Shown here piece by piece: positions 21,306 through 29,177 of a stretch of 29,649 nucleotides of DNA. Location: positions 1 through 29,649 of IMG/VR virus record IMGVR_UViG_3300025164_000605. One strand, given 5' to 3'. Each line of letters opens with the position of its first letter. Positions within the stretch are counted from its first letter, which is position 1. The position numbers and the translations under genes were made by a program. Source of the DNA: a virus. A model generated the notes under the pieces. The model searched no databases and was not told where the DNA came from. It saw nothing but the letters and a program-made list of their open reading frames with translations.

Positions 21306-21911
21306 ATGGATTATCAAAAACATCTTTTTATCACGGGATTTTTTAGATCAGGGACTTCACTACTCACCAAATTTTTGCATGACTTAGGTTATAATACAGG
21401 AGGTTCTTGGAACGATTCCATAAATGCAGGTTTTGAAGACGAACAGGTACAAGCCGTTTTAACTACTTTTCAAAATAACCCTTTTTCAGAAGAACTAATT
21501 TTATTTTTGGAAAAAGAAATTGCTAAAATTGATAAAATTGTTATGAAGCACCCTCGTTTACTTTTTAATCCAAATATTTTAAAAATTTGGACTGTGGTAA
21601 AACCTAATATATCTGTTTTAATAACCTATAGGGAACCATTACACGCATTAGAATCAAAGAAAAGTCATGGTAATTTAGGATATTACACAAATTTCTCACC
21701 TGCTGAATTGGATGAAAAATTTAAAGTTTTTATAAATACGTGTATAAATCTTAGAATAAAACACCATATTTTGTATTTTCCCTATTTTCTTGAGAATTAT
21801 GATGAGGTTTATCATAGTATAAGTTCTTTGGGCATTCATATAGATAAGGATAGAGGAAGACAAATTTGGCATTCTATTGTAGATTTTGAAAAGGTACACT
21901 ATGGAAAATAA
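21306..21911 (+). CDS. Sulfotransferase-family protein
   Basis: This 201-residue protein has a 5' PAPS-binding loop ITGFFRSGTSLLTKF (residues 9-23) and a 3' phosphate motif ITYREPLHALESKKS in which R109 and S117 have the usual seven-residue gap. KHPRL at 81-85 is also typical. Sulfotransferases move sulfate from PAPS to hydroxyls or amines of sugars, proteins or lipids. Here the neighbours suggest a glycan target. The protein is short for the family but keeps both cofactor motifs. It follows the inserted homing endonuclease by 9 nt and overlaps the next gene by 11 nt. Confidence 0.8.
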   Translation: MDYQKHLFITGFFRSGTSLLTKFLHDLGYNTGGSWNDSINAGFEDEQVQAVLTTFQNNPFSEELILFLEKEIAKIDKIVMKHPRLLFNPNILKIWTVVKPNISVLITYREPLHALESKKSHGNLGYYTNFSPAELDEKFKVFINTCINLRIKHHILYFPYFLENYDEVYHSISSLGIHIDKDRGRQIWHSIVDFEKVHYGK

Positions 21912-22779
21912 AAAAAGAATACATTTGGTTGGGGCTAATACAAAGAACCCTAATGGGATGGAAAATTTTATTTCAAAAGCATTTAAAGATTTGGGTTATG
22001 AAGTAATAGAAACCGATTATAGAGTTATGAATAGACACGAAGTTTCTAATAGAATAAGATATATTACAGATGCAGAATTTTTGTTGGTAATTAAGGGGGA
22101 ACGCATAAACCCAGAGGATGTTTTTGCTTGCAGGATATGTAAAATACTATATTTGCAAGACTCTGTGCAAGCAAACCAAGAAGCCGCTTTCATTATTCAG
22201 ACAAAATCCCCTCTATTTGATATTGTATATTCCTTCACAGAAGCAGAGCTTCCTTTTTATAAACAATTCAATAAGAATTCTTTTTTCCTTCCATTAGCGG
22301 CGGATAAAGAAGTTCATAAAGATTTGCAAGTATCAAATAAATTAATAGATGTTGGGTTCGTTGGCAATCTGAATGTGAATAGGATCAATATGATAAACTA
22401 TTTATTGGATAAGGGAATCCCCATCCAGTATTCTTATACACATATAGATTATGTAAAAACAGTTAATGACACAAAAATCAATCTTAACATAGGAATAACA
22501 AACTCAGGATACCAAATGAGGGTGTTTGAAATTTTGAGTATGGGGGGACTTCTTCTAACAAATAAAGTGGAAGGGGAAACAGAATTATTTCAAGATGGGA
22601 TACACCTTAGATATTATAAAGACTTTGACGATTTGGTAAATCTATGTTACTATTATAATATACACAGAAGCGAAGCAAAAGAAATTGCAGGAAGAGGACA
22701 AGACTTGGTTTTAAGAAAACATCTATATACTCATAGAGTTCAACAAATCGTGGAGGATGTATGCCAGATGAAGAATTGA
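21901..22779 (+). CDS. Glycosyltransferase, CgeB-like (GT-B fold)
   Basis: This protein has 292 residues from ATG 21901, chosen because AAAAGG lies 6 nt upstream; an upstream TTG would overlap more of the previous gene. The second half carries the CgeB/DUF3880-type signature: DVGFVGNLNVNRINMINYLL, INLNIGITNSGYQMRVFEILSMGG, then TNKVEGETELFQDGIHLRYYKDFDDLV. Members are nucleotide-sugar-dependent glycosyltransferases involved in surface glycans, including spore-coat maturation. The N-terminal half has the expected Rossmann layout. It overlaps the sulfotransferase upstream and the methyltransferase downstream, so the three are tightly coupled. Confidence 0.82.
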   Translation: MENKKRIHLVGANTKNPNGMENFISKAFKDLGYEVIETDYRVMNRHEVSNRIRYITDAEFLLVIKGERINPEDVFACRICKILYLQDSVQANQEAAFIIQTKSPLFDIVYSFTEAELPFYKQFNKNSFFLPLAADKEVHKDLQVSNKLIDVGFVGNLNVNRINMINYLLDKGIPIQYSYTHIDYVKTVNDTKINLNIGITNSGYQMRVFEILSMGGLLLTNKVEGETELFQDGIHLRYYKDFDDLVNLCYYYNIHRSEAKEIAGRGQDLVLRKHLYTHRVQQIVEDVCQMKN

Positions 22780-23579
22780 GAGAAATTTATAATAAAGTTT
22801 ATGAAAATGACAAGGAAGAATTTTTCACATCTCCATTAGACCTTATATATTCCGAAGTTTATAAAATGATTAAAAATCATATAAATGGGAAAAAAATCTT
22901 GGATTTGGGGTGCGGGACAGGAAATTTCTTAACAAGATATGCAACTTTGGAAGAACCTTCTGAGCTTCACGGCTATGACTTTTCTGGGGTAGGAATAAAT
23001 AAAGCAAAAGAAAACGAAGTAACAGCGTTGCGAAAGATTGATTTTAGACATATATCATTTGAAGATCTAAAATTTGAAATTGAGGAAAATCTTTGTCTTG
23101 ATAAAGAACACTTTGATGTCATTGCATCAATCGGCGTTATCGAACACCTTGATAATCCTGAAATTTTGTTTTATATCGCAAATAAACTTTTAAAATCCGG
23201 TGGTTATTTTGTTTTGGAACATCCAAATTTTCTAAATCTTAGGGGTGTTATATGGAAAACATTAGAATTGTTTGTTGGAGCAGAAATGTCAAAAACAGAT
23301 AAACAAATGATTTTGCCTGATAAAATATTTGAATACATTAATCGCTATGATTTTGAATGTGAAACAATTTTAACCTTTGATCAAGAGAGGGGGATGTATT
23401 TAGATATGGTTAGAGATTTTGTTACAAGATTAAAACTATCAATGGAGGGCAAAGTAGCAGATTTGGATACAAAAATAGTTGCTTTTTTTGAATACTTAAA
23501 ATTTGTAACAAACGAAAGGATTTTTATATCGGGACCTGCAAATGGAGCGGAGATACTCTATAAATTTAGGAAGAAATAA
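22761..23579 (+). CDS. SAM-dependent methyltransferase
   Basis: This 272-residue class I methyltransferase has motif I KILDLGCGTGNF (45-56), an acidic partner in HGYDFSGVGIN (70-80) and the motif IGVIEHLDNPE (124-134). SGGYFVLEHPN follows as the strand 5 segment. The C-terminal 90 residues (about 180-272) are not part of the core and may bind the substrate. GGAGG lies 4 nt before ATG and inside the end of the previous gene. The neighbouring CgeB-like glycosyltransferase suggests O- or N-methylation of a glycan; the true target is unknown. Confidence 0.85.
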   Translation: MPDEELREIYNKVYENDKEEFFTSPLDLIYSEVYKMIKNHINGKKILDLGCGTGNFLTRYATLEEPSELHGYDFSGVGINKAKENEVTALRKIDFRHISFEDLKFEIEENLCLDKEHFDVIASIGVIEHLDNPEILFYIANKLLKSGGYFVLEHPNFLNLRGVIWKTLELFVGAEMSKTDKQMILPDKIFEYINRYDFECETILTFDQERGMYLDMVRDFVTRLKLSMEGKVADLDTKIVAFFEYLKFVTNERIFISGPANGAEILYKFRKK

Positions 23580-23599
23580 TTAATAAAAAGGAGACTAAA

Positions 23600-23803
23600 A
23601 TGGGGAGAAAGAAATTGGAAGTAGGTTCAACAGTAAAGGAAAAGGTATTTAAGTTTTTAGATGAAGCTGGGGGTAGTCTTTCTTATAATATGATTACATC
23701 GGTTTCTTTAAAAGAATCAACTTTCAGAACGATTCTCAGTCAATGGAGGAAAGAAAAGGGTGTTGTGGTAAAAAGAGGGGGAAGAAAGAAGGTAAATGAT
23801 TAA
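23600..23803 (+). CDS. Small basic protein, winged-helix-like
   Basis: This 67-residue protein is basic at both ends. VKEKVFKFLDEAGGSLSYNMITSVSLKESTFRTILSQWRKEKGVVVKRGG reads like a helix-turn-helix with a beta wing (helices at about 12-21, 28-36 and 38-50), a size seen in small DNA-binding regulators. It has a good ribosome binding site (AAAGGAG) and overlaps the following membrane gene by TAATG. It could regulate the island or host genes; there is no direct evidence. Confidence 0.5.
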   Translation: MGRKKLEVGSTVKEKVFKFLDEAGGSLSYNMITSVSLKESTFRTILSQWRKEKGVVVKRGGRKKVND

Positions 23804-23982
23804 TGAAACTAAAAAACAAAAAAAGACTTTTTGGTATTGGAGCAATGCTCGGATCTGTTTTTGTTGGGCAGTATAGAGTTAATATGGAAAATGATTATCT
23901 TTATTTTTTATACACAATTTCAGTAATTGCTTTATTTGTTTGGGGATTTTTTGTGACTCTTTTTAATGAACTTGAGAACTAA
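23803..23982 (+). CDS. Small membrane protein with two spans
   Basis: This 59-residue protein starts at the ATG that overlaps the previous stop (TAATG). A basic start MKLKNKKR is followed by a first hydrophobic segment (LFGIGAMLGSVFVGQY, about 9-24) and a longer second one (LYFLYTISVIALFVWGFFVTLF, about 33-54). The size and layout suit a small inner-membrane protein. I do not recognise a family. The next gene starts 2 nt after the stop. Confidence 0.5.
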   Translation: MKLKNKKRLFGIGAMLGSVFVGQYRVNMENDYLYFLYTISVIALFVWGFFVTLFNELEN

Positions 23983-23984
23983 AA

Positions 23985-24737
23985 GTGGAAAATAATTTAG
24001 AAAAACCTACATACAATACTACAGTTATTGTACCCATGAGATCAGGCTCAAAGGAAATAAAAAATAAAAATATTAAGAATTTCCTTGATCTACCACTTTA
24101 TTATTGGACCATCAAAAAATTATATCACTTATATAAGAATGGAAAAATTAATAAAGTAATAGTTTCTTCTGACAGTGATTGGTACTTGGAAATGGTAAAA
24201 TTGCACTTCGGATTAATATTTGATGAAGAGGCTTTAATTTTATCAAAAAGAATAGATGATTTAGCAACAAGTTTCACAACAACTGAGGAAGTATGCCTAA
24301 ACGAACTCTACAAGTATGGAATATATACAGGTATTTTGGGTATTGTTGAAGTGACTTCCCCCTTAATACCAATAGACTCATTAGATCTTATGCTTGATTC
24401 AATAGATGATTGTGTGGATTCTTCTTTTATCATTCATGAAGATATTGGGCAATTTTGGAAATGTCCGAGACCAAAGTTTGAATGGGAAGCATTATATACC
24501 GATAGGAAAATGAGGCAAAATGATGATGATACTTTATTTAGAGAAGTTGGAGCTTGGGCTATTAAAATAGAAAGATTTTTGAAGGATAGGGTTAGAATTG
24601 TTCATCCATGCAAACCAGTTATTATTGATAAATTATATGGTATAAGTATAAATGATGAAATTGATTTTGTTAATGCAGAAGCTTTAATGAAAGAAAATTC
24701 TGCTCAAATTTTTAAAAATACTGGAATTTATAAATGA
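23985..24737 (+). CDS. CMP-nonulosonate cytidylyltransferase (NeuA/PtmB-like)
   Basis: This 250-residue enzyme starts at GTG. VIVPMRSGSKEIKNKNI (14-30) is the CTP-binding signature of acylneuraminate cytidylyltransferases (usual form IPARxGSKGIPxKN). IVSSDSDWYLEMVKLHFG follows and VTSPLIPIDSLD (123-134) is the second motif. Such enzymes attach CMP to sialic, legionaminic or pseudaminic acid and so activate it for transfer. Which nonulosonate is used cannot be read here. The gene opens a run of coupled sugar genes: it overlaps the next gene by ATGA, and a NeuB-like synthase lies at the end of the window. In flagellar glycan clusters the same pair is called PtmB and PtmA. Confidence 0.85.
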   Translation: MENNLEKPTYNTTVIVPMRSGSKEIKNKNIKNFLDLPLYYWTIKKLYHLYKNGKINKVIVSSDSDWYLEMVKLHFGLIFDEEALILSKRIDDLATSFTTTEEVCLNELYKYGIYTGILGIVEVTSPLIPIDSLDLMLDSIDDCVDSSFIIHEDIGQFWKCPRPKFEWEALYTDRKMRQNDDDTLFREVGAWAIKIERFLKDRVRIVHPCKPVIIDKLYGISINDEIDFVNAEALMKENSAQIFKNTGIYK

Positions 24738-25495
24738 ATAAAAAAATAATACTCGTTGCTGGTGGTCACGGTTTACTTGGGGGTGAATTTGCATATACAT
24801 TATCCAAAGATGATAATAATGAAGTAATTATTTTGGATTTGCCAAGTAAAAAAATCAATAGATTGATTAAAAAATCACGTTTTTACCCAATAGATATTAC
24901 AGATGAAGAGGATGTTAAAACAACAATTTATCAAATATATGATAATTATGACAGAATTGATATACTTATTAATTGTGCTGCTATAAATTTTCCTCCAAAA
25001 GAAGGTGTGAATAACAGTTTTGAAATCTATAGTTTAGACAAATGGAATAAAACATTATCTGTTAATTTAACAGGAGCTTTTTTGCTTAGTAGAGAATGCA
25101 TAAAATATATGTTGAAAAATACAAATGAAGGGTTTAAGGGAACTATTGTGAATATAATATCAGACCTTGGTATAATAACAAGTGATCAAAGAATATATGA
25201 AAATGGATATATTAAACCACCAGATTATAGTGTCTCAAAAGCAGGTCTTATACATCTAACTAAGTACATTGCCAGTTATTATGGCAGTCAGATCAAGTCG
25301 GTTTGTTTATCCCCAGGAAGTGTGTATAATGGGCAATCAGATACTTTAAAAAAGAATTTGGAAGATAAAATACCGATCGGCAGGCTTGCCAAAGTTGATG
25401 AGTATAATGGTTCAATTAAATTTTTGTGTAGTTCAGACTCAGATTATATGCAAGGGGGTAATTTAATTTGTTGTGGAGGTAGAGATATAATATGA
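24734..25495 (+). CDS. Short-chain dehydrogenase (PtmA-like)
   Basis: This 253-residue short-chain dehydrogenase has cofactor motif GGHGLLGG (10-17), NCAA (80-83), and the catalytic set S143 with Y165-x3-K169 (YSVSK). D35 in IILDLPSKK suggests NAD rather than NADP. It overlaps the NeuA-like gene by 4 nt, the same gene pair as PtmB/PtmA of Campylobacter legionaminic acid flagellar clusters. A sugar-nucleotide or nonulosonate precursor is the probable substrate. It ends with another ATGA overlap to the isomerase gene. Confidence 0.85.
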   Translation: MNKKIILVAGGHGLLGGEFAYTLSKDDNNEVIILDLPSKKINRLIKKSRFYPIDITDEEDVKTTIYQIYDNYDRIDILINCAAINFPPKEGVNNSFEIYSLDKWNKTLSVNLTGAFLLSRECIKYMLKNTNEGFKGTIVNIISDLGIITSDQRIYENGYIKPPDYSVSKAGLIHLTKYIASYYGSQIKSVCLSPGSVYNGQSDTLKKNLEDKIPIGRLAKVDEYNGSIKFLCSSDSDYMQGGNLICCGGRDII

Positions 25496-26322
25496 ATAAT
25501 ATCGGAATAATGCAAGGAAGATTAATCCCACCAAGGGGAAGAGAGCATGTGCAATTTAATCCCTATGGTCAGGAAATAAGCGAAGAATTTGAAAAAATTA
25601 GTGAGATTGGATTAGACTATATTGAATGGATAATACCAAAAACAAACCCCAATTTATTTTTAGGTGATTTTTATTCCTGTGGCACGATCCAGAGTTTAAT
25701 TAAATATTTTAAAGTTCCAATTAATGCCGTTTGTTTAGATTATTTAATGGATATGGATTTGAATAAGGATGAAAATTTAATTTTTGCAAAAAAGTTATTG
25801 ACTTGGATAGCTAATATCGCATATAGGGTTGATTGTGGGTTATTGGTTATTCCCATATATGTAAAAAATATGGATTTTCCAACAATTCAAGCATTGTTAT
25901 CTTCAGTCATAGAAAATTTCCATGTAAGAATAGCTTTTGAATTTTTAGATGTAAATAGTTTTGCAGGAATAAATTTTATAAATGATCTAACTTACCCTGA
26001 TAAATTAAATTCAAGATCGGGTAGAATAGGGTGTTGTTTTGATATTGGAAATAATTATAATAGAGATGTAATTAAAGAAATGGAAAATTATAATGATTAT
26101 AATATGTTACATCATATTCATATAAAAGAAAAGGATTCTAAAGGAAATACAGTTCCATTGGGCGAAGGTGTTATTGGAAGAAATGGATGGAAGGATTTAT
26201 TTACATTTTTAAGAAGGGTGGATTACTTGGGAAATTTTACATTACAAGTCGCTCGTGGCGTGGAAGGGGAAGAAGTAGAAACTATCAAAGAACAAATTGA
26301 ATTTGTTAGGGATTTATTATAA
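25492..26322 (+). CDS. Xylose isomerase-like TIM-barrel sugar isomerase/epimerase
   Basis: This 276-residue protein opens with NIGIMQGRLIPPRGREHVQFNPY, a start typical of xylose isomerase-like (AP endonuclease 2 fold) proteins that occur in surface sugar gene clusters. Likely metal ligands are spread over the barrel: the Glu in IEWIIP (about 45), FEFLD (about 152), FDIGNNYN (about 183) and HHIHIKEK (about 206-209), plus the final LQVARG strand. It could interconvert a sugar in the nonulosonate route or act as a lyase. It is linked by ATGA overlap to the dehydrogenase, and its stop is immediately followed by the next ATG. Confidence 0.78.
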   Translation: MNNIGIMQGRLIPPRGREHVQFNPYGQEISEEFEKISEIGLDYIEWIIPKTNPNLFLGDFYSCGTIQSLIKYFKVPINAVCLDYLMDMDLNKDENLIFAKKLLTWIANIAYRVDCGLLVIPIYVKNMDFPTIQALLSSVIENFHVRIAFEFLDVNSFAGINFINDLTYPDKLNSRSGRIGCCFDIGNNYNRDVIKEMENYNDYNMLHHIHIKEKDSKGNTVPLGEGVIGRNGWKDLFTFLRRVDYLGNFTLQVARGVEGEEVETIKEQIEFVRDLL

Positions 26323-26778
26323 ATGATGGCAGAAGATAAAAATTTTATAAAGTCTTTAAATTTGCAGGGCAGAACTTTAGATGTTGGTAGTTTGGATATA
26401 AATGGTTCTATAAAAAGTTTATGTGAAGGTTTTTATATCGGAATAGATATAAGAAAAGGCAAAAATGTAAATATTCAAGCATCAAGTCACAATTTACCAT
26501 TTAAATCAAATAGTTTTGATAATGTTATTTCTATAGGAACATTGGAGCATGATACTTGTTTTTGGACAAGTTTAGATGAGATGAAAAGGGTGTTAAAAGT
26601 GGGTGGAAAATTAATATTAAGTGTTCCTGAGTATAAGTTCAAATATCATGAACACCCAAAAGATTATTGGAGATTTAGTTTAGATGCTGTAAAATTATGT
26701 TTTAATCATTTTTCAAATATTATTATATGGGAATCAAAAATTAAAGATGATTGCATAAGAGTTTGGGGGATTAAGTAA
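26323..26778 (+). CDS. Small SAM-dependent methyltransferase
   Basis: This 151-residue methyltransferase keeps the core only: TLDVGS as a modified motif I (18-23; LDVGS instead of LDxGxGxG), GIDIRKGKNVNI with the acidic SAM residue, LPFKSNSFDNVISIGTLEH, then VLKVGGKLILSVPEY. HPKDYWRFSLDAVK is typical of methyltransferases in glycan clusters. Either ATG 26323 or ATG 26326 may be used. It is probably a glycan methyltransferase by context. Confidence 0.78.
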   Translation: MMAEDKNFIKSLNLQGRTLDVGSLDINGSIKSLCEGFYIGIDIRKGKNVNIQASSHNLPFKSNSFDNVISIGTLEHDTCFWTSLDEMKRVLKVGGKLILSVPEYKFKYHEHPKDYWRFSLDAVKLCFNHFSNIIIWESKIKDDCIRVWGIK

Positions 26779-26780
26779 AA

Positions 26781-27425
26781 ATGGAGAGAGAAACTTTTTA
26801 TAAAAAATACAATGATACTGAAAAAGTTAATAAAATAATTCAAGATTTTCATGACTTGTACTATGAATCCTCTTGTATTGGTGGAACTTGGAAAAACACT
26901 AATTGGTTGGGAGTTCCTATTCAGAAATGTCCATTAGATTGTTGGATATATCAAGAATTAATTTGTAATATAAGACCTGATTATATTATAGAAACTGGGA
27001 CTAAAGTTGGGGGTTCTGCATTGTTTTTTGCATCAATATGTGATATGATAGGTAATGGGAAAATTATAACAGTAGATACTAATGGTAAGGGGAACTTGCC
27101 TGAACATGGAAGGATTTCTTATCTCTGGGCTAATTCTGTTGATGAAGCTACAATAAATTTTATTAATCCAAAGGTGAAAGATAAAAAAGTTATGGTTATT
27201 CTTGATAGTGACCATTCTAAAAGTCATGTTTTAAAAGAACTTGAAATATATAGTAAATTTGTTTCTGTAGGGTCTTACATTATTGTGGAAGATACAAATA
27301 CAGCAGAACCATTAGAAGCTGTTTTTGAATTTATTGGTAATTCCAAGAATTTTATAATTGATAGATATTGTGAAAAATTTTATTTAAGTTTTGCTCCGTA
27401 TGGATTTTTGAAGAGGGTGAAATAA
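26781..27425 (+). CDS. CmcI-family hydroxylase/methyltransferase
   Basis: This 214-residue protein matches the CmcI family (cephalosporin hydroxylase-related, mostly methyltransferases). WLGVPIQKCPLDCWIYQELI (42-61) is the family signature, followed by YIIETGTKVGGSALFFA (68-84), IITVDT with D99, VILDSDHSKSHVLKEL (139-154) and GSYIIVEDT. Relatives methylate sugars such as rhamnose in surface glycolipids. The start has no strong Shine-Dalgarno and lies 2 nt after the previous stop. Confidence 0.8.
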   Translation: MERETFYKKYNDTEKVNKIIQDFHDLYYESSCIGGTWKNTNWLGVPIQKCPLDCWIYQELICNIRPDYIIETGTKVGGSALFFASICDMIGNGKIITVDTNGKGNLPEHGRISYLWANSVDEATINFINPKVKDKKVMVILDSDHSKSHVLKELEIYSKFVSVGSYIIVEDTNTAEPLEAVFEFIGNSKNFIIDRYCEKFYLSFAPYGFLKRVK

Positions 27426-27426
27426 T

Positions 27427-28401
27427 ATGAAAAACTTTTTAATTTGTGGGGCGGGGAATATAGCACAAAGGCATTTCAGGAATCTTAAAACTTTATTGCC
27501 TGATTGTGTAATTGATATTTATTGTTCTAAAAGAGAACAATATAGAATTTTTGATAATAATTTGAACATTACACTTAGCAATAATTTATTAGATTTTTAT
27601 GCTATAAATGAAATTTATCATGATTTAGATGAAGCATTATTAAATAAATATGATGCTGCTTTTGTTTGTTCATTGCCTCCTGAAAGGATAGATATAGCAA
27701 TAGAAATAGCAAAGAGGGGATTTAATCTTTTTATAGAAAAACCTTTATCTAACAATTTAGCCCAAATTTATAGATTACAAGATAAAGTTGAAGAAAATAA
27801 TTTGAAATGTGCTATGGGATTTCAGATGCGATTTCATCCAAATCTTCAAAAATTAAAAAATATGGTGGATAATAATGAATTTGGGGATATTTATAGAATT
27901 GAAGCATATCATTGTAATAGTATTTATAATTGGACAAATGGTAGAGATTTAAAAGACTTTTATGCTTTGAAAAATGAAGCGGGGGGTGGGGTTCTCAATA
28001 GCCAAAGCCATGAGATAGATTATTTAACATGGATTTTTGGGCAACAGTATCCTATATCAGCTATTTATAGCAATAGATTAGGGTATGGGGTTGAGGATAA
28101 TATTACTATTTTAAGTTCTTTAGAATTAGATAATAAATGTATTCCTATAATAATAAATTTAGATTTTTTATTAAAAGTTCCTACAAGAAAAATTACTGTT
28201 TATGGTATAGAAAAAATAGAAACTTTTGATTTATTGCCTAATAATTCTGATGATTGGAATGATTTGTTTTATCGTGAGATGGAAGCATTTATTGGTTTGA
28301 TAAATGGAAAAAAGCAGTTAAATTTAGCAACTTTAGAGGATGGAATACAAAGTCTTGTGTACGTTTATGACATAAAATCAAATTTTCATCAAAATAATTA
28401 A
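27427..28401 (+). CDS. Gfo/Idh/MocA-family oxidoreductase
   Basis: This 324-residue NAD(P)-dependent sugar oxidoreductase has ICGAGNIAQRH (6-16) as nucleotide loop, AAFVCSLPPERI (77-88) and the family hallmark EKP (E104-P106, in LFIEKPLS). GFQMRFHPNL and GGGVLNSQSHEIDYLTWIFG (about 187-205, H195 and D198 as catalytic candidates) complete the pattern. Such enzymes often oxidise or epimerise sugars in sialic and legionaminic acid clusters. The homing endonuclease that follows starts 5 nt after the stop. Confidence 0.85.
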   Translation: MKNFLICGAGNIAQRHFRNLKTLLPDCVIDIYCSKREQYRIFDNNLNITLSNNLLDFYAINEIYHDLDEALLNKYDAAFVCSLPPERIDIAIEIAKRGFNLFIEKPLSNNLAQIYRLQDKVEENNLKCAMGFQMRFHPNLQKLKNMVDNNEFGDIYRIEAYHCNSIYNWTNGRDLKDFYALKNEAGGGVLNSQSHEIDYLTWIFGQQYPISAIYSNRLGYGVEDNITILSSLELDNKCIPIIINLDFLLKVPTRKITVYGIEKIETFDLLPNNSDDWNDLFYREMEAFIGLINGKKQLNLATLEDGIQSLVYVYDIKSNFHQNN

Positions 28402-28406
28402 AGTAT

Positions 28407-28961
28407 ATGAATTATTATTCTCATACATGTAAATGTGGTTGTGGTGGTCAAATAGAAATAAAGAGACATCATAATTGGTGTGGTATTCCTAATTATATAC
28501 AAGGACATCATAGTAAAGATAATAATCCTAATTATAGACATGGGGGTAAAGGAACAAGATTGTATAATATTTGGAGAGAGATAAAAAGAAGAGTTTACAA
28601 TTCAAATTTTAAACAGTTCAAAGACTATGGTGGAAGAGGGATAACAGTATGCCCAGAATGGACAAACAAGTTAAATGGATTTATTAATTTCAGGGATTGG
28701 GCAGTAAATAATGGGTATAAGGATAATTTACAAATAAATAGAATAAATAATGATGGTAATTATGGACCATTTAACTGTAATTGGGTAACTGCAAAAGAGA
28801 ACACAAGAAATACAAGGCAAGTCATTTTAACTTTAGAAAAAGCTAATGAAATTAGAAAGTTACACAAAACAGGAAATTATACACAAAAGGAATTGGGTAT
28901 TGAATTTAATATGGATGCATCAAGTATTTCACTTATTATTAGAAATAAATCATGGATATAA
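28407..28961 (+). CDS. Homing endonuclease, second catalytic type
   Basis: This 184-residue protein has an N-terminal CKCGCGG (8-14) and GHH (33-35), a possible metal-binding start unlike the module of the 10502 gene. The central part shows TRLYNIWREIKRRV (50-63), DYGGRGITVCPEW (73-85), INFRDW and LQINRINNDGNYGPFNCNWVTAKEN (109-132), the pattern of phage endonucleases related to HNH/AP2 types. Its C-terminus (about 144-182) is a NUMOD1-like helix-turn-helix, TQKELGIEFNMDASSISLIIRNKSW. Its catalytic part is the same type as the fragment at 1-362. It sits between the oxidoreductase and a small gene, with no Shine-Dalgarno. Confidence 0.85.
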   Translation: MNYYSHTCKCGCGGQIEIKRHHNWCGIPNYIQGHHSKDNNPNYRHGGKGTRLYNIWREIKRRVYNSNFKQFKDYGGRGITVCPEWTNKLNGFINFRDWAVNNGYKDNLQINRINNDGNYGPFNCNWVTAKENTRNTRQVILTLEKANEIRKLHKTGNYTQKELGIEFNMDASSISLIIRNKSWI

Positions 28962-28991
28962 AAGATAACATGATAAAAATAAGGAGGATAT

Positions 28992-29177
28992 ATGAGAGGA
29001 AAAACAGCAAAACGTTTGAGAAATCTTGCTAAAAAATCAGGTGAAACGGAATCAACAAAATATCTTTGTACAGATGGTTCTATTATTTGGAAGGGGTTAA
29101 TTAGGATTTATAGAGATTTAAAAAAGGAATGGAAGAGAAAGAAATGGGATTTGAATAAGGGGGAATTTATAAAATGA
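28992..29177 (+). CDS. Small basic protein, unknown function
   Basis: This 61-residue protein is strongly basic (MRGKTAKRLRNLAKK ... DLKKEWKRKKWDLNK). It has a very good ribosome binding site (AAGGAGG) 6 nt before ATG. It is probably helical. It overlaps the NeuB-like gene by ATGA. Small basic proteins with this kind of start are common in phage genomes, but no role is known to me. It is not obviously part of the sugar pathway. Confidence 0.55.
   Translation: MRGKTAKRLRNLAKKSGETESTKYLCTDGSIIWKGLIRIYRDLKKEWKRKKWDLNKGEFIK

Noticed and set aside
23901-23930. Fifth copy of the TTTATTTTTT box
   Set aside because: The box is present inside the small membrane gene, but at 14 nt the sequence is TAATTG, a poor -10, and the site is within coding sequence.
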